64,000 nucleotides of DNA, taken from contig BQMF02000605.1 of assembly GCA_027922465.2 (NCBI GenBank), positions 1 to 64,000 of the forward strand, in the 5' to 3' direction. Below, piece by piece: positions 52,055 to 63,518 of the stretch (positions are counted from its first letter, which is position 1; every line of letters starts with the position of its first letter). Origin of the DNA: Turritopsis dohrnii (lineage: Eukaryota; Cnidaria; Hydrozoa; Anthoathecata; Oceaniidae). The notes beneath the pieces were generated by a model. It ran no database searches, was not told the origin of the DNA, and saw nothing but the letters and a program-made list of their open reading frames with translations. A program made the position numbers and the translations under genes.

Positions 52055-54381
52055 ACCGCCCATCCAATCACCTCCTCAGTAGATGCCAGTTCCTACCAGA
52101 CCAAGACCGTAAATTCATGGCCAAAGCTCGCTTCATCGCAGCCCTTGACGAGAACGACGAAACCGAAGTTAACCCCGCATCAGAGGACTTGCCTTCTCAA
52201 GTAGCAGCTATCGGCTTAACATCAACTACTAGACGTGTCGAAATAAAATGCTCACCCATCGTTTCTATGACTTATAAGCATTTTAATCTTGCTATAACCC
52301 TCGACACCGGCTCAGAAACCAACATGATAAATGAGTCAACTGCACGTCTCATCCATGCTCCCATATCGCCAAGCTCTCAAAGTGCTGTCCAGGCTGATGG
52401 ACAATCAGAACTCTCAGTCATAGGGGAGACACGGATTCAATTGACTTTTCACAACAAAGTGTTCTCTCTTGAAGCATTAGTCGTTAAAAACCTTGATGGT
52501 GACATAATAGCTGGTATCTCATTTCTCAGTGAACACGATATCACACTAAGACCGTCTAAGAGACAAGTTAATTTCAGTGACAGGTCATCCTATGTATACG
52601 ACAGTCAACAAACCCACAAACACCCTGCAAACGTCAAGAGGACCAGTTCTTACATCCTTCGTGCTACAGCCATTACCGTCTGGCCAAACGAATATTTAGA
52701 ACTAACCGTACCACCTGAATGGGACAAACAGGAAGTCGTTATTTAACCGCGTTCCGGCGACACCAGCAACCAGCACCTCTCATGGCCTCCTCCCATGATC
52801 ACACGTCCAGTAGCTTGCAAGATCCGTATCCCCAACTTCACAGATCTTCCCAAGGTGCTACGCAAAGACCAACAATTTCCTCAACTCGTTCCAGCATCTG
52901 ACCCACCACAAAGCCCCATAATTCCTTCCAATGATCATCCAGTTAAACCACCAGAGCCCACATCTCCAACTCACACCATCACCGTAGACAAGGAAAACCA
53001 ACTCCCTCCAAACATCCGTTCTGCTTTCAAAGATCTTCACAACGAGTTCTCGTCTGTCTTCAATCCGTCCTTCTCAGGCTATAACGGCTCCTGTGGACCC
53101 ATCAAAGCTGTCGTTAACATGGGTCCAGTCGAACCCCCACAGCGTAAAGGTAAAGTTCCACAATATTCAAAAGACAGATTACACGAACTCCAGGCTAAGT
53201 GTGACGAGTTAGAGAGACTCCAAGTCCTTCGTAAACCAGAGGATCTGGGCATAACACCTGAATATTTGAACCCTTCACTCCTAGTAAAGAAACCTTCAGG
53301 TGGATTTCGTCTCGTTACCTCTTTTGGTGAAGTGGCACAATACTCCAAACCTCAACCCGCCCTCATGCCAGACGTTAATGCAACCCTCCAATCCATCGGC
53401 CAGTGGAAGTACATAATTCAAACTGACTTGACACAAGCATTTTACCAAATCCCACTTGCGAAAGAATCGATAAAGTACTGTGGTATATCCACCCCTTTTC
53501 GAGGCACACGTGTCTACGCTAGATCTGCCATGGGAATGCCCGGATCAGAGACTGCGCTAGAAGAACTTATGTCCCGTGTTCTGGGAGAGTTTATCGAAAA
53601 TGGGTATGTCGCAAAAATTGCTGATGACCTCTACTGCGGAGGAAATACTCCTTGTGAACTCTTATCAAACTGGCGAAACGTTCTAAAAGCACTCGACGAC
53701 AATGGCTTGACATTATCTGCCCGCAAAACCATCATCGCCCCAAAGTCTACCACCATCCTCGGTTGGAGATGGACAGAAGGTACCTTACAGGCATCACCAC
53801 ATCGAATTTCGACCCTTTCAACGTGCTCCCGACCGGATAAAGTCAAAGGTTTACGTGCATTACTGGGTGCTTATAAATTCCTGTCACGTGTCATACCGAA
53901 TTGTTCATCCTACCTTGCTCCATTAGAGTCCTTAGTCGCTGGCAAATCCTCCTCCGATGTAATCAGTTGGACCGATGAACTTCTTGACATATTTCGCGAC
54001 TCCCAGCTTCACCTCCATGATAACCGCTCAATTACCATTCCACGCCCGGATGATCAGCTGTGGAACGTGACAGATGGTTCCGAAAAGTCTCCCGGTATTG
54101 GTTCAACCTTGTACGTACAACGTGACGGTTCATTGAAAGTTGCCGGATACTTTAGCGCCAAATTGAAAGAACGCCAAATTTCGTGGATCCCATGTGAAAT
54201 CGAAGCTTTGAGCATCGCTGTTTCGCTCCAACACTTCAGTCCATTTATCGTGCAGTCAAAACACCAGACTTCCGTTTTAACGGACAACCAACCCTGCATA
54301 CAAGCTCACCAACGCCTACTCAAAGGCGTTTTTTTTATAAGAAGAGTATATTATTTTATTACTATCAAAGAAAGTTGGTGA
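52051..54381 (+). pseudogene. Protease-RT-RNase H frame of the LTR retrotransposon
   Basis: One frame broken only by TAA at 52744-52746. Aspartic protease: LDTGSETNMIN, with GISFLSEHD further on. RT: QTDLTQAFYQIPL, SAMGMPGSE, and KIADDLY where YxDD is usual (IADD). Then ILGWRW, LLGAYKFLSRVI, and RNase H with VTDGSEKSPGIG, CEIEALS and LTDNQPC. The frame loses similarity at about 54327, where foreign DNA begins. Confidence 0.75.
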
Positions 54382-54426
54382 CGTGTGGTGACGTGTTATA
54401 ATTCCCAGTGAAAACACTCTTTACAG

Positions 54427-54475
54427 TTGGTGACGTGTTGGTGACGTGTTGGTGACGTGTTGGTGACGTGTCGCA
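54427..54475. repeat. Short tandem repeat TTGGTGACGTG
   Basis: Four consecutive copies of an 11-bp unit at about 54427-54470, plus two looser copies at 54375-54396. They sit at the left edge of the inserted DNA. Confidence 0.7.
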
Positions 54476-54517
54476 AAACGTTAAATGTAAAGTCAAAGTC
54501 AAAGTAAAAGTAAAAGT

Positions 54518-54958
54518 TTATTTCGTTTGTCCAAAACTGTTCGTCTTTCTTTCAATAAGCCTTTGCAAATCCAAGTCTTTGTTTCTTATCTGCTTCTGTG
54601 AGGAGGCGTACTCGTATCCATTCCTTCTCAAAACCCCGCTCGCAGCTTTGTTGCTTGTTGTGTTACCCAGTCCGGCTTCCTCCTGAATATGCTTAAAGGA
54701 AATTGTAGCACTACTATTCCTAAGCGCCCGTAACGCCCTTACAACATCCCGTTCCATTCGCGGAGTTGTCTACTTGGGCCTTCCCTTGTTTTCGTGCCGC
54801 AGATCTTCTTTCTTTTCCATTGGTAACTTGGCAAGGCGGTAAACGCTTCCCTCTGCAAACTGCGAATACGTGCCGCAAAGCTCGTGGCAACTGACACCAA
54901 ACTTCTGGTGGAGAACCCTCAAATCGGACGGATTCTTCCACGGTGATCTTTTACGTGG
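54518..54958 (-). pseudogene. Tc1-like transposase N-terminal fragment inside the retrotransposon
   Basis: Minus frame: PRKRSPWKNPSDLRVLHQKF, SVYRLAKLPM, RHENKGRPK, stop (54772-54770), TTPRMERDVVRALRALRN, then IQEEAGLGNTTSNKAASGVL and RRNGYEYA. Paired helix-turn-helix halves joined by a GRPRKTTPR-type AT-hook are the Tc1/mariner DNA-binding region. The catalytic DDE part is absent and one in-frame stop is present. Confidence 0.6.
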
Positions 54959-55321
54959 TCATGTTTTTGTCGATATGTCTTGTTTATATATACCTAAAGT
55001 AAAGTAAACAAAATGCTTTGTTGGTGTTTACATTGCATATAGTATTCTGGATTACCTATTTGTAACTTTTGTTTATTTACCAAAGTGGTAGCAACAAACA
55101 AAACTGTTTTGTAATTCATTCCCACATCCCCACAAACTTGTTTACATTTACAGTGTTTACTGAATAACAGAGACAATAATAACAATAGAAAAGTACACAA
55201 ATTGCATCTGTAACCCTCCAAGTAAAATAAAGAACTTCTAAGTAGTCAGACATTACCAAATAAGCAAACGTAAACATTAGAAAATCTATACACAAAATGA
55301 CTAAGTCATGCAAAAATTCAG

Positions 55322-55515
55322 ACAATCCCGGACAAAATGTTGTGGCAAAAGCATGAAATTCACGTCATGAGGCCCCCCTTCCCCCACCATCAATGTTATC
55401 AATGTTTGTTGGAACCTCTGGCTGGACACAACTCAAAACATTGATGCTGGGGGAGGGGGTATTTGAATTCTTCATGAAAAACATCAGTTTTGCCACAATT
55501 TTTGTCCGGGATTGT
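55322..55515. mobile_element. 194-bp MITE inside the retrotransposon
   Basis: Terminal inverted repeats of 28-29 bp (ACAATCCCGGACAAAATG at the left; the right arm in reverse matches with one indel and one mismatch). The interior has imperfect G/C-rich complementary halves (AGGCCCCCCTTCCCCC and GGGGGAGGGGG). Host pol sequence resumes right at the right end. Confidence 0.7.
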
Positions 55516-56508
55516 AGTTCTGCGAGAGTCAGTTACATCATATACTCTTGCATGCATAATCGACAGCGAGGACCACATTGACTTACATAACGGTTTGATT
55601 CAACTTTGTGTTGGATTAATTCCCCTTGATGGTCCCTCCGCAATCATACGCACTGATCCAGCCCCTGGCTTCCAAAAGCTCGTCCAGGACAAACCTTAGC
55701 TCATCACCGAATCGTCGTTGAGCTAGATCGAGTGAAAAACGTCAACAAGAATCCCATTGCTGAGAAGTCAATCCAGGAACTAGAAGATGAAATCCTCAAG
55801 CTCGACAGAGACCGCGCCACTGTCTCAAACACCCAGCTAGCTGTAGCAGTAGCCAACCTGAACTCGCGTTTACGCCACCAGGGCTTATCTTCTCGTGAAA
55901 TGTGGACCCAACGTGATCAGTTCACCTCCATCCCTCTACCGTTAGACGATCAAAAGCTGATTGAAGAACAACATCACCGTCGCTTATCCAACGACTTACA
56001 CCACAACCAAAGAGGCTCTAAGCCGTTAACAAATGAGTCGCCCATTCCTGAAGGCTCAATCGTCTACATTAACACCGAACGTAACAAGTCCCAATCTCGC
56101 CCACGTTACATCATCACATCACAAGACGGCCCTTGGTACCTCGTGCAGAAGTTTGCCGGCAACCAACTCCGCAACCAATCATACAAGGTCCATCGTAACC
56201 AACTATCGTACATTCCTGTACCAGATCCTGCACCTTCATTTCATCACTCCAACACCCATGACGATGAAGAAGAACCAAGTTGTGTCGATGTGTTCCCAGA
56301 CACCAGTTCACCCAACGCTCCACCAGTGCAAACTCCACTGGTACAACACCCTACGGTGCAACAGCTTCCACCTGCAGCGTTGACAGACCCGCCAGCTTCT
56401 GTTAGCGAGGAATCCATCATCCAACGACATCAGCCCGACGCTGGTGTATCACGTCCAAAGCGACAGACACGTCTCCCTGTCCGCTTTGATGATTATGAAA
56501 TGAGCTGA
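55490..56508 (+). pseudogene. Integrase C-terminal half of the LTR retrotransposon
   Basis: Resumes with [31 protein letters not shown] (second catalytic Asp of the integrase core). A frameshift near 55697-55705 follows, then HHRIVVELDRVKNVNKNPIA and EKSIQELEDE (catalytic Glu). The 55732-56508 frame ends with an acidic, Pro-rich tail and PKRQTRLPVRFDDYEMS. The zinc-binding domain and first Asp are missing. Confidence 0.7.
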
Positions 56509-56743
56509 ACTGTAACAGCTTCGCCCTTTTTATTCGTTTCCTGAACACATTACATGCATCATTTCCATGCTGCACGTTATACACTACAAGCTGAATTACA
56601 GCTTCGAAAAGTCATTCCTTTTGTTATGTACTTCGTTCTTCGTCAACACGCTTGGTTAACATTACGACACTATTGTTACAAGCTGACCTGTTGTCAGCTT
56701 CACATATTTCTTGAGTTTGTTATTTGGTTGCTTTCGGTTCTAT

Positions 56744-57086
56744 GTACCTCCGATACTTTAATTTTTTTTTTTTTTTTTTTTTTTTAACTTTTTTTTTTTT
56801 TTATTACAATTCTAAATTCTATTACAAAAAAATTTAAATAACTCCGGAGGCATTCCCGGCACTTTATAAACCGCATCTCCTAGTTTTTTCAAAAATTTCA
56901 ACATTGTCCAAATCAAAGTCCATTTTCTTAACACTTCTCGAACCGCGTAAACATAATATTGCTGAACGTAGCAAACAGAACGAAAATTTAGTTCTTAACC
57001 AATGTAGGATGATACTGTATTCAATGTCTCGTTTCGTCGAACATTTGTTTGCTAAGGTTGTAAAGTACCTCCGATACTTTAATTTT
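56744..57086 (-). mobile_element. Poly(A)-tailed retro-insertion with 22-bp target duplication
   Basis: A 22-bp stretch beginning GTACCTCCGATA is present at 56744-56765 and 57065-57086. The 299 bp between begin with poly(T), so the insert is minus-strand with a poly(A) tail. Its minus frame near 57000-56900 reads SFCLLRSAILCLRGSRS, which looks like the tail of a longer retroelement or cellular reading frame that I cannot name. TSD plus tail indicates LINE-machinery insertion into the LTR element. Confidence 0.75.
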
Positions 57087-57092
57087 GATGAC

Positions 57093-57117
57093 AGGAAGGG
57101 ACAGAAGAAGAAGAGAC
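57093..57117 (+). promoter_or_regulatory. Polypurine tract
   Basis: A/G-rich stretch (AGGAAGGGACAGAAGAAG then AAGAGACA) ending 4 bp before the 3' LTR; primes plus-strand synthesis in LTR elements. Confidence 0.6.
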
Positions 57118-57121
57118 ATTA

Positions 57122-57308
57122 CGCCATTTAGTTATGTTACGCTATTTGTTATTTTCTATCGCAGCTTATCTGCCATTTTTATTGTTTGTATTTATTTGCC
57201 TAGTCAGCATTTATCTTCCCGTTTTATGATGCTAGACTCAGTAGTGAAAGAATATATTTTACCTCGTGTCAACAAACGAACACGTACGTCTCCAGTTCCT
57301 AATTAGCG
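57122..57308 (+). repeat. 3' LTR
   Basis: 187 bp matching 51018-51204 with three differences (near ATCTTCCCG, TTTATGATG, ATTAGCG). Followed by the continuation of the 1.2-kb repeat. Confidence 0.75.
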
Positions 57309-59768
57309 CTGGTTGTAGGTTGAACTGGTGGTTGTTCTCCACGTGAAAAGGGTTTCCTTTCTTTATGCTGTACATCATCGTGCTTTCAGTTCAGTTGGGC
57401 TACATTACATCAGGATCATACTAAATAAATCTTCAGCCTGGTTACTGAGAATGAATTTTGACCTTTGCACTGGAATCACAGCTTCAATGGTTTGTTGTTC
57501 CAAGCATTTAATTACCAATAATATCATCATCATAACACATTGTTATCAACACAAAAACAAAACATACCAATGTTTTTTACACGTTTTACAAGTTTTTACA
57601 ACTTTTTGAGAAATAAAACGATTTATTTCCATCATTTAACGTTTCATCTATTGAATCATTAAAGCTAGCAGAAAACATCTTCAAAATCCCATCTGCACTG
57701 ACGACACTGACTGAAAAGATGGCGTATTACTTTACTGAAGACTAGCCTCTAATCTTATCTACCTTAGCTAGCCCAGAGTTCAATACTGAACTGCGGCTAT
57801 AAAAGTGAACGAGGAGAAGGACGAGAAGGAAATGCTGGTTTTAACATATATTTCGCCTTACGGGGAAATATATAATAACTACAGATAATACTTTGGATAG
57901 ACATTGTAAGCAAATAACTATCATAAGCAATCAAAATCTCTACTAACAAATATTATGTGTAGCATTTCAAATTAGGACAGAAGGGTTATTTTCAAAAAAG
58001 AGATGGGCTTAAAATGACAATTTATAAAACCAAATTCAACAGAATAAACATCTCTGTTCAAAAAAATATGTTCATACTCATTGTTTATAGTGTGATAAAA
58101 ATGACCTTCGTAAATCCCAAACGGAAAAAAAACAGATTTTGGTAGTGAAAATAGCTACACATCCATAACCAAACCACTACATAGCTGAAAGCAGAAGTTC
58201 GTGTTCCGGCTTGATTTAATTTACAGACTGTCCTGTTGGATTGTGTTTTGATTTACGTTCGTTATTCATAAGGAATATTGACAGTATTATTAAATTTTGC
58301 AAAATAAAATATGATATACAGCATCAAAATGACCATAGACTTCATTCATAGTAAACTATGTCTCTGTTGTTGGATTAAACAGCTATCCACAAGAAGGAAG
58401 TACACTCGACCAGATTCTTTCAAGTTATTATGTGTCTCAATCCTCTGTGTTTAAAGTATCGTACGTACCTAATTGGTTTTCTGAACACTATATTGCATAT
58501 ACGACATCACATATTTACTTGCTGTTTTTGAATTTAATGTAACTGGTTGTTCTTCACATGAAAAGGGTTTCCTCCTTTTTATGGCTGTACATCATCGTTT
58601 TCAGTTCAGTTCAGGCTACATTATATCAGGATCATACTAAATAAATCTTCAGCCTGGCTATTGATAAAGAATTTTCACCTTTGCACTGAAATCACAGCTT
58701 CAATGGTTTGTTGTTCCAAGCATTTAATTACCAACCATCATCAGCACACATTGTTATCAACAAAAACAAAACATCATCTCGATATCAATGTTTTTCTGTT
58801 TTTTACACGTTCATTCAAAAGTATTTACAACTTTTTAAGAAATAAAACGACTTATTTCCGTCATTTAACATTTCATCTATTGAATCATTTTAAAATCTAG
58901 CAGAAAAATGCACAAATCTTCCAAAGCCCATCTGCACTGATGGCGTACTATACTGAAGACTAGCCTCTATTCTTATCTACCTTGGCTAGGGCAGAGTTCA
59001 ATATTGAACTGCGGCTATAAAAGTGAACAGAGAAGACGAAGAAGGAGAAGGAAAATGCTGGTTTTAACATATATTTCGCCCTATAAATATATAAAAATGA
59101 TTTTATAAGAAAAACGTGAGCCAAAAGAGATAAGAAAAAAAGATTTCTTCTTCGAAACAATTTTAAAAAACGAAAATCTATCCAAAGTACTCAAACAAAA
59201 TAAACAAATCAAAAAACAAACAAATAGTTTGTTTCAAATAGACGGTTTGAAGTTAGAGTTAAAAATTAAAACTGCTAGTAAAGCTTCTTCTTCACTGCAG
59301 TTGATCTTCGAAGGATATCAACATCAAAAGCGTCACTAAAATTTACTTAATTTAAATTTCACAGTGGTACTTCGAATCAAAAAGTAATTGAAACCCTTCT
59401 TTTTGTTTTTCCTTTAGGGAAAGATCATTTTTTTGTGACTTTGTGGTAAATACACTTTATAGCTCACGAAATATACGAAAACATATCATGGTCATGAGAG
59501 CAAGGATAAAAAGAAATAGAAATAAAAGAACTTTAAGTTAGTAAGTGCGGTCCTAAAAAACCTTCGCCGTACATAGATTAGATAGACAGATAGAACGCCG
59601 CCGAAACCAATATACTTCGCTTAGCGAAATCTAATAACGGATAATATATAATGATGGATCCCACCCAACATAAAGCTAGCTTTACTAGATACAGTTTTGA
59701 ATATAGTTGCAAAAATGAACTCCTCTTTTGAAATCACAAACTTTGCTTCTATATACTTTGTATATGAA

Positions 59769-60015
59769 CACAGCAAAAACCAATATTCTTAGTTAGAATT
59801 ATTCAAGAAAATATTTCTTGTTTTCAGTAAAGTTTTACTTGAAATAAGAAAATTAAGAAGTATTTATGCTTAACCAGAAAATTTTTCTTAAAATAAGAAT
59901 ATTATTCCTACCAAGGAAATAATATTCTAAAAATAAGATTTTTTTGCTTAAGTTGAATTTTTTTCTTATTGAGAAAACGAAATTCTGAAATTAAGATTTT
60001 TTTGCTTAAAAACAA
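59769..60015. repeat. AT-rich transposon-like repeat arm starting ACACAGCAAAAACC
   Basis: Opens CACAGCAAAAACC and is rich in AAAATAAGA / TTTTTGCTTAA motifs. The unit at 63519-63841 ends with the reverse complement GTTTTTGCTGTG. The two probably are parts of one dispersed family. Confidence 0.45.
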
Positions 60016-60019
60016 GTAT

Positions 60020-60158
60020 GTGCGTTCAAAGATTGATGTGCGTTCAGAGATTGATATGCGTTCATGGATTGATGTGCGTTCAAAGATTGATGTGCGTTCA
60101 TGGATTGATGTGCGTTCAAAGATTAATGCGCGTTCAAAGATTGATGTGTTCAAAGACC
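60020..60158. repeat. 18-bp minisatellite, seven copies
   Basis: Unit GTGCGTTCAAAGATTGAT starting at 60020, 60038, 60056, 60074, 60092, 60110 and 60128, then a partial copy. Copies 3 and 5 read CATGG in place of CAAAG, giving a partial 36-bp higher order. The 18-bp period keeps several frames open on both strands, which explains the open frames here. Confidence 0.85.
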
Positions 60159-60260
60159 AGTCATGCATTAAAGGAACATATTCTTACCTTAGAGGAAGAA
60201 AATTTCGCGAGAATTTATTTTCGCGAATTTACAAACATCAAAATTCGCGCAACATTCTCA

Positions 60261-60385
60261 CGCGATATCTCGGCAATCGTTAGTAGTACAGAAACGATCC
60301 AATACATTTTTTTCATCAGTTTTTCGAGCTTTATGAGATGGATACACTATCCGTTCACTATTCAAATTTTTCGTCACCACCACCA
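60261..60385 (+). mobile_element. Diverged internal fragment of the Helitron-like family
   Basis: CGATATCTCGGCAATCG, GAAACGATCCAATACATTTTT and CATCAGTTTTTCGAGCTTTA line up in order with elements A (about 14645-14775) and B (about 22005-22130). No termini found. Confidence 0.5.
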
Positions 60386-61232
60386 CGCGTTAAAACATTT
60401 ACTGACAATGGAGAACTTAGAAGCCATAATAATTGTTTAGTTTGGACACTGAATATTGTAAATATTTAACTCAATCGGCACTCACAAGAAATTAAAAAGT
60501 CGGCTATTGGATACAATTAGGAATTTCCCATTCTAATGAATTGAGTGTAATAAAAACGATTTAGATTTTCACTTTTTCGCGAGAATTTAAATTTGTGAAT
60601 TTGAAAAAATGGAGTATTTAGTGAGAATATAATTTCTCGAATTTGAGGCAAATTCGTGAAACTCGCAAAATTTTCTTCACGCGATAATTACTTCCCTTAA
60701 ATATTCCTGCAAAGATGTCTGAAAAAGCTAAACTTGTTAAAACAAACTTTAATTAAAAGAAATCTAATCAGATTCAAGTTGACCCTTGAGACTTTCATTG
60801 TACGCAGCTAATAGACAATCTCTGCTATATGATTCCGTAGTGGGATTTCTCCAATTTGACGCGACCAAAGAAAAATTATTTTCCGCTATGCACTGAACAT
60901 CAAGTGAAAACAAAGCCCATTAAATCTCTTGAGTGTGCAGTATAGGCCGTTATAATTATTTCTTGCACGATGTTTTTTTTTCACGGTGATGATTACCATT
61001 GTTCAACATCTCTTCTCTGTTTTATAAAATATTTTAGTATTTCTCGTGTTTTGGTTGAGTATGGATGTATATTTTATAAACTAGACAGGTCTGTTTATTT
61101 ATTGCGTCCGAAATTAGGAAGAGTGTCCGAAGTTAGGAAGAATGAAGGTATGGGTCAAAACAAAAATCGCAGATGAGTTAAAAGTGTAAATGCTTTTTAT
61201 GCTTATTATTTTGCTTATGATAAACTTTCTAG

Positions 61233-63342
61233 GATGAACAAGCACAATATGCTGACACTGTTTCGTGCAGCTCTGGCTCAGGAACTATGTCATCAATGGG
61301 AAGTGCAAGTAATGATGCCTCATTTTCCAACAGTGACTCTGCAGATGTGTCATTTGATTGTACCACTGAAAAAGTTCCAACTGGCAATATCCAAGACGTC
61401 AGTGTTCTTGATTAAAAAACCTTGCTGATTCTATTAATTTTTAGGAAAGATATATAACTATAAAATTAGTTTTATTATCTCTAGACTTACACTGTTACAT
61501 CGAAATCACCAACATACACTATTTATAAAGATAGTGATTTAGCAAAGTATTGTGGTTTTAATGAAAAGCTGCCTAGTGATCTTCAACACCGGCTTATTAA
61601 AGCAACCATAACGAATATGGTTAGCAGTGCATATATGCCTGCATTTAAACGAGAGCCTTCATATTTGGAGCTACAAGAAATGGCTAAGGCTCTTGTTGTC
61701 ACGTATCCAGGCTTGAAAGATGTCGAAGGCAAACATGCGAGCACATTGAATACTCTCATCTTACACTTTTCTTTATTTCCTTAGACATAAAATTTTGTTT
61801 TGTTTTTCTATTACGGAACACTTTTAACAAAATTAAAGAAACGATGGGCAAATATCAAGCCCAAGAAAGCGTCAGTTATTAAAGAAAATCGAACTCTAGA
61901 TGAAAAAAAGGGGCACCTCCTTAGAAGTTGCGTAAGTGGTTATTAACAGTTTCTTTATTTTTTTCGGTTCATAATTGTACATTTATGTAACTTCGTAGAG
62001 ATCTGAGACCAAGCTTTCATTTTTACTCTTTCATTTCATTTACTCCTTCAACTTAGTGGTCACCTGGCCAGTCAATGTTAAAATTACTCACCTCTGTATA
62101 ATTTTGTTTAGCAAAACAAAATGAAACAGCAGATGATAACACATTGGAAGAGGAAAACTGTGAAAGTCCATGTATGTGTATAGTTGTGTTTTGTTCCTTA
62201 TTTATGTGATTGCAAATTTGTTGACATTTACTAATTTTATTTTCATCTTAGCACCATCATGTGACATTATTATGGAACGGCACTACAGTGCTCTTTTGAA
62301 AGAATGCAAAAAAACACACCCGAATCCTGAAGTTGTCAGTTTTTATCTTATCAAAGAATTCAATAACAGAAGAAGATGGATCAAGGAAATCCCTATTGAA
62401 ACAAGAGTGCAGAAAGTGTTTGATGCATATCCATGTTTCAAAAACCCTGTGGAGGTAGCTAAATGCATCTCCTTAATATTGATAATAAATGCCTTATATA
62501 CATGTTCTGGCTTAGTATGGTGAAAATAGTAAAGATGATTTGGACTTCAACAGAAATTATAATTGTAAAACATTATATTTTTATTGTTTTTTCAGGTCGT
62601 GCTAGAAGTCCAAAGGATTTTAAAAGTTGATTCAAGAACTTTGATGTACTTGAAAGACGCAATTATCAAATTTCGTGATGAAATTGATACATTGGTATAC
62701 TTCGGAATGTCTAAAGGCATTGCTCCACCCAAAAAACCTAATAAAAGTATGTATCATGACATTTTACAAATTATCAAGTCCACTTGGTTCTAAGAATGTC
62801 AACTGTAGTTTTACTGAAATCATGAAATACGTTTAACTTTAACTTGATGTATATATTCTATATTGCAGATGATAAAATAATCCACATTCTGAATAATTTG
62901 CAAATGATGTTTCCACCATTCAAGAAGCAAAAGAAGTTGTGTTCCATAATCCATGAACTTCAGGTTAGTTTTAAAAGTTGAATCATAGTTGTAGTTGATT
63001 TAAATTCATTCATAGCTATAGAATATTTTCTTTTTACAGAGTCACGAAGATCCAGAACTGTTTATTAAGAAAAACGGAGGTTCGCCTGCAATTATTTTGC
63101 ACAACGATGACGTCTATTTGATGGCAAATCAATACATTATCTGCCAATCATCCATTGATGTACTGGTTGCGGTTTTGGGAGTTCTTGGAATATTTTACTT
63201 GCTGGATATCGATTATCCTATTTCCTGTCAACCAGCCTTATACATACTCCAAAATCTACTATTTGACGATAACAGTGTGCCGTTGCATCTGATGCAACTA
63301 TATAACAGATACAATTCCGAATATTACGTTTATAAGAACTAA
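61233..63342 (+). CDS. SAMD3-like multi-exon gene (possibly decayed)
   Basis: Proposed exons: 61233-61397 (Ser-rich acidic SSGSGTMSSMGSASNDASFS), 61485-about 61760 (SPTYTIYKDSDLAKYCGF, ELQEMAKALVVTYPGLKDVE, GKHAS), about 61827-61931 (LKKRWANIKPKKA), 62112-62170 (acidic), 62252-62454 (MERHYSALLKECKKTHPNPE, DAYPCFKNPVEV), 62596-62746, 62869-62963 and 63040-63342 (ending EYYVYKN). Motif order YP.LKD.EG.HAS - LKKRWANIKPKK - YPCFK.P.EV is that of large invertebrate and fish families annotated as SAMD3-like; function unknown, no SAM domain seen here. From 62252 on phases agree. No GT donor joins exons 2 and 3 (in-frame stops between them), and exons 3 and 4 conflict in phase. Confidence 0.55.
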
Positions 63343-63518
63343 CATCTAACCTAACTTACTTGTATATATGCTTGTGTTGTGTTAATATCAACGGTTGAAC
63401 AATCCTCGTTGTTTAAATTTAATCACCATTATCCCATTTAATTTAAAAGCTGAATAAGCTTTTCCTTCTTATTTCAAGTATATTTGGACTATTTTAACTG
63501 ATTTAGCAGTTAAAATTT

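Larger units (their letters stand above)
51018..57308 (+). mobile_element. LTR retrotransposon, defective, with nested insertions
   Basis: Two 187-bp LTRs flank a primer-binding-like site, gag, protease/reverse transcriptase/RNase H, a partial integrase and a purine-rich tract. The pol order (protease, RT, RNase H, integrase) and the RNase H-RT sequence style fit Ty3/Gypsy; BEL is less likely. The interior has a frame break in gag, an in-frame stop between protease and RT, a lost middle with foreign DNA at 54327-55515, and a frame break in integrase. It cannot make a complete polyprotein. Confidence 0.75.
50385..59084. repeat. 1.2-kb tandem repeat, first copy split by an LTR retrotransposon
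   Basis: 50385-51017 plus 57309-57863 match 57870-58545 plus 58546-59084 in order. Copy 2 reads straight through TTTGAATTTAATGTAACTGG then TTGTTC, where copy 1 holds the retrotransposon. It gives an empty-site view of the insertion. Confidence 0.7.
59085..61232. other. Mostly non-coding stretch with AT-rich repeats
   Basis: Contains the repeat arm at 59769-60015, the 18-bp minisatellite and a Helitron-like fragment. No convincing gene. A possible upstream exon of the SAMD3-like gene before a donor at about 61147 has no family support. Confidence 0.4.

Noticed and set aside
51012..57330. A firm target-site duplication for the LTR retrotransposon
   Set aside because: CTG or AACTG occurs near both edges, but the 3' flank has extra bases compared with the empty copy at about 58540, so no exact duplication can be stated.
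60020..60158. CRISPR-like array or a coding repeat protein
   Set aside because: The repeats abut with no spacers and this is a eukaryotic window; it is a minisatellite. The open frames follow from the 18-bp period.
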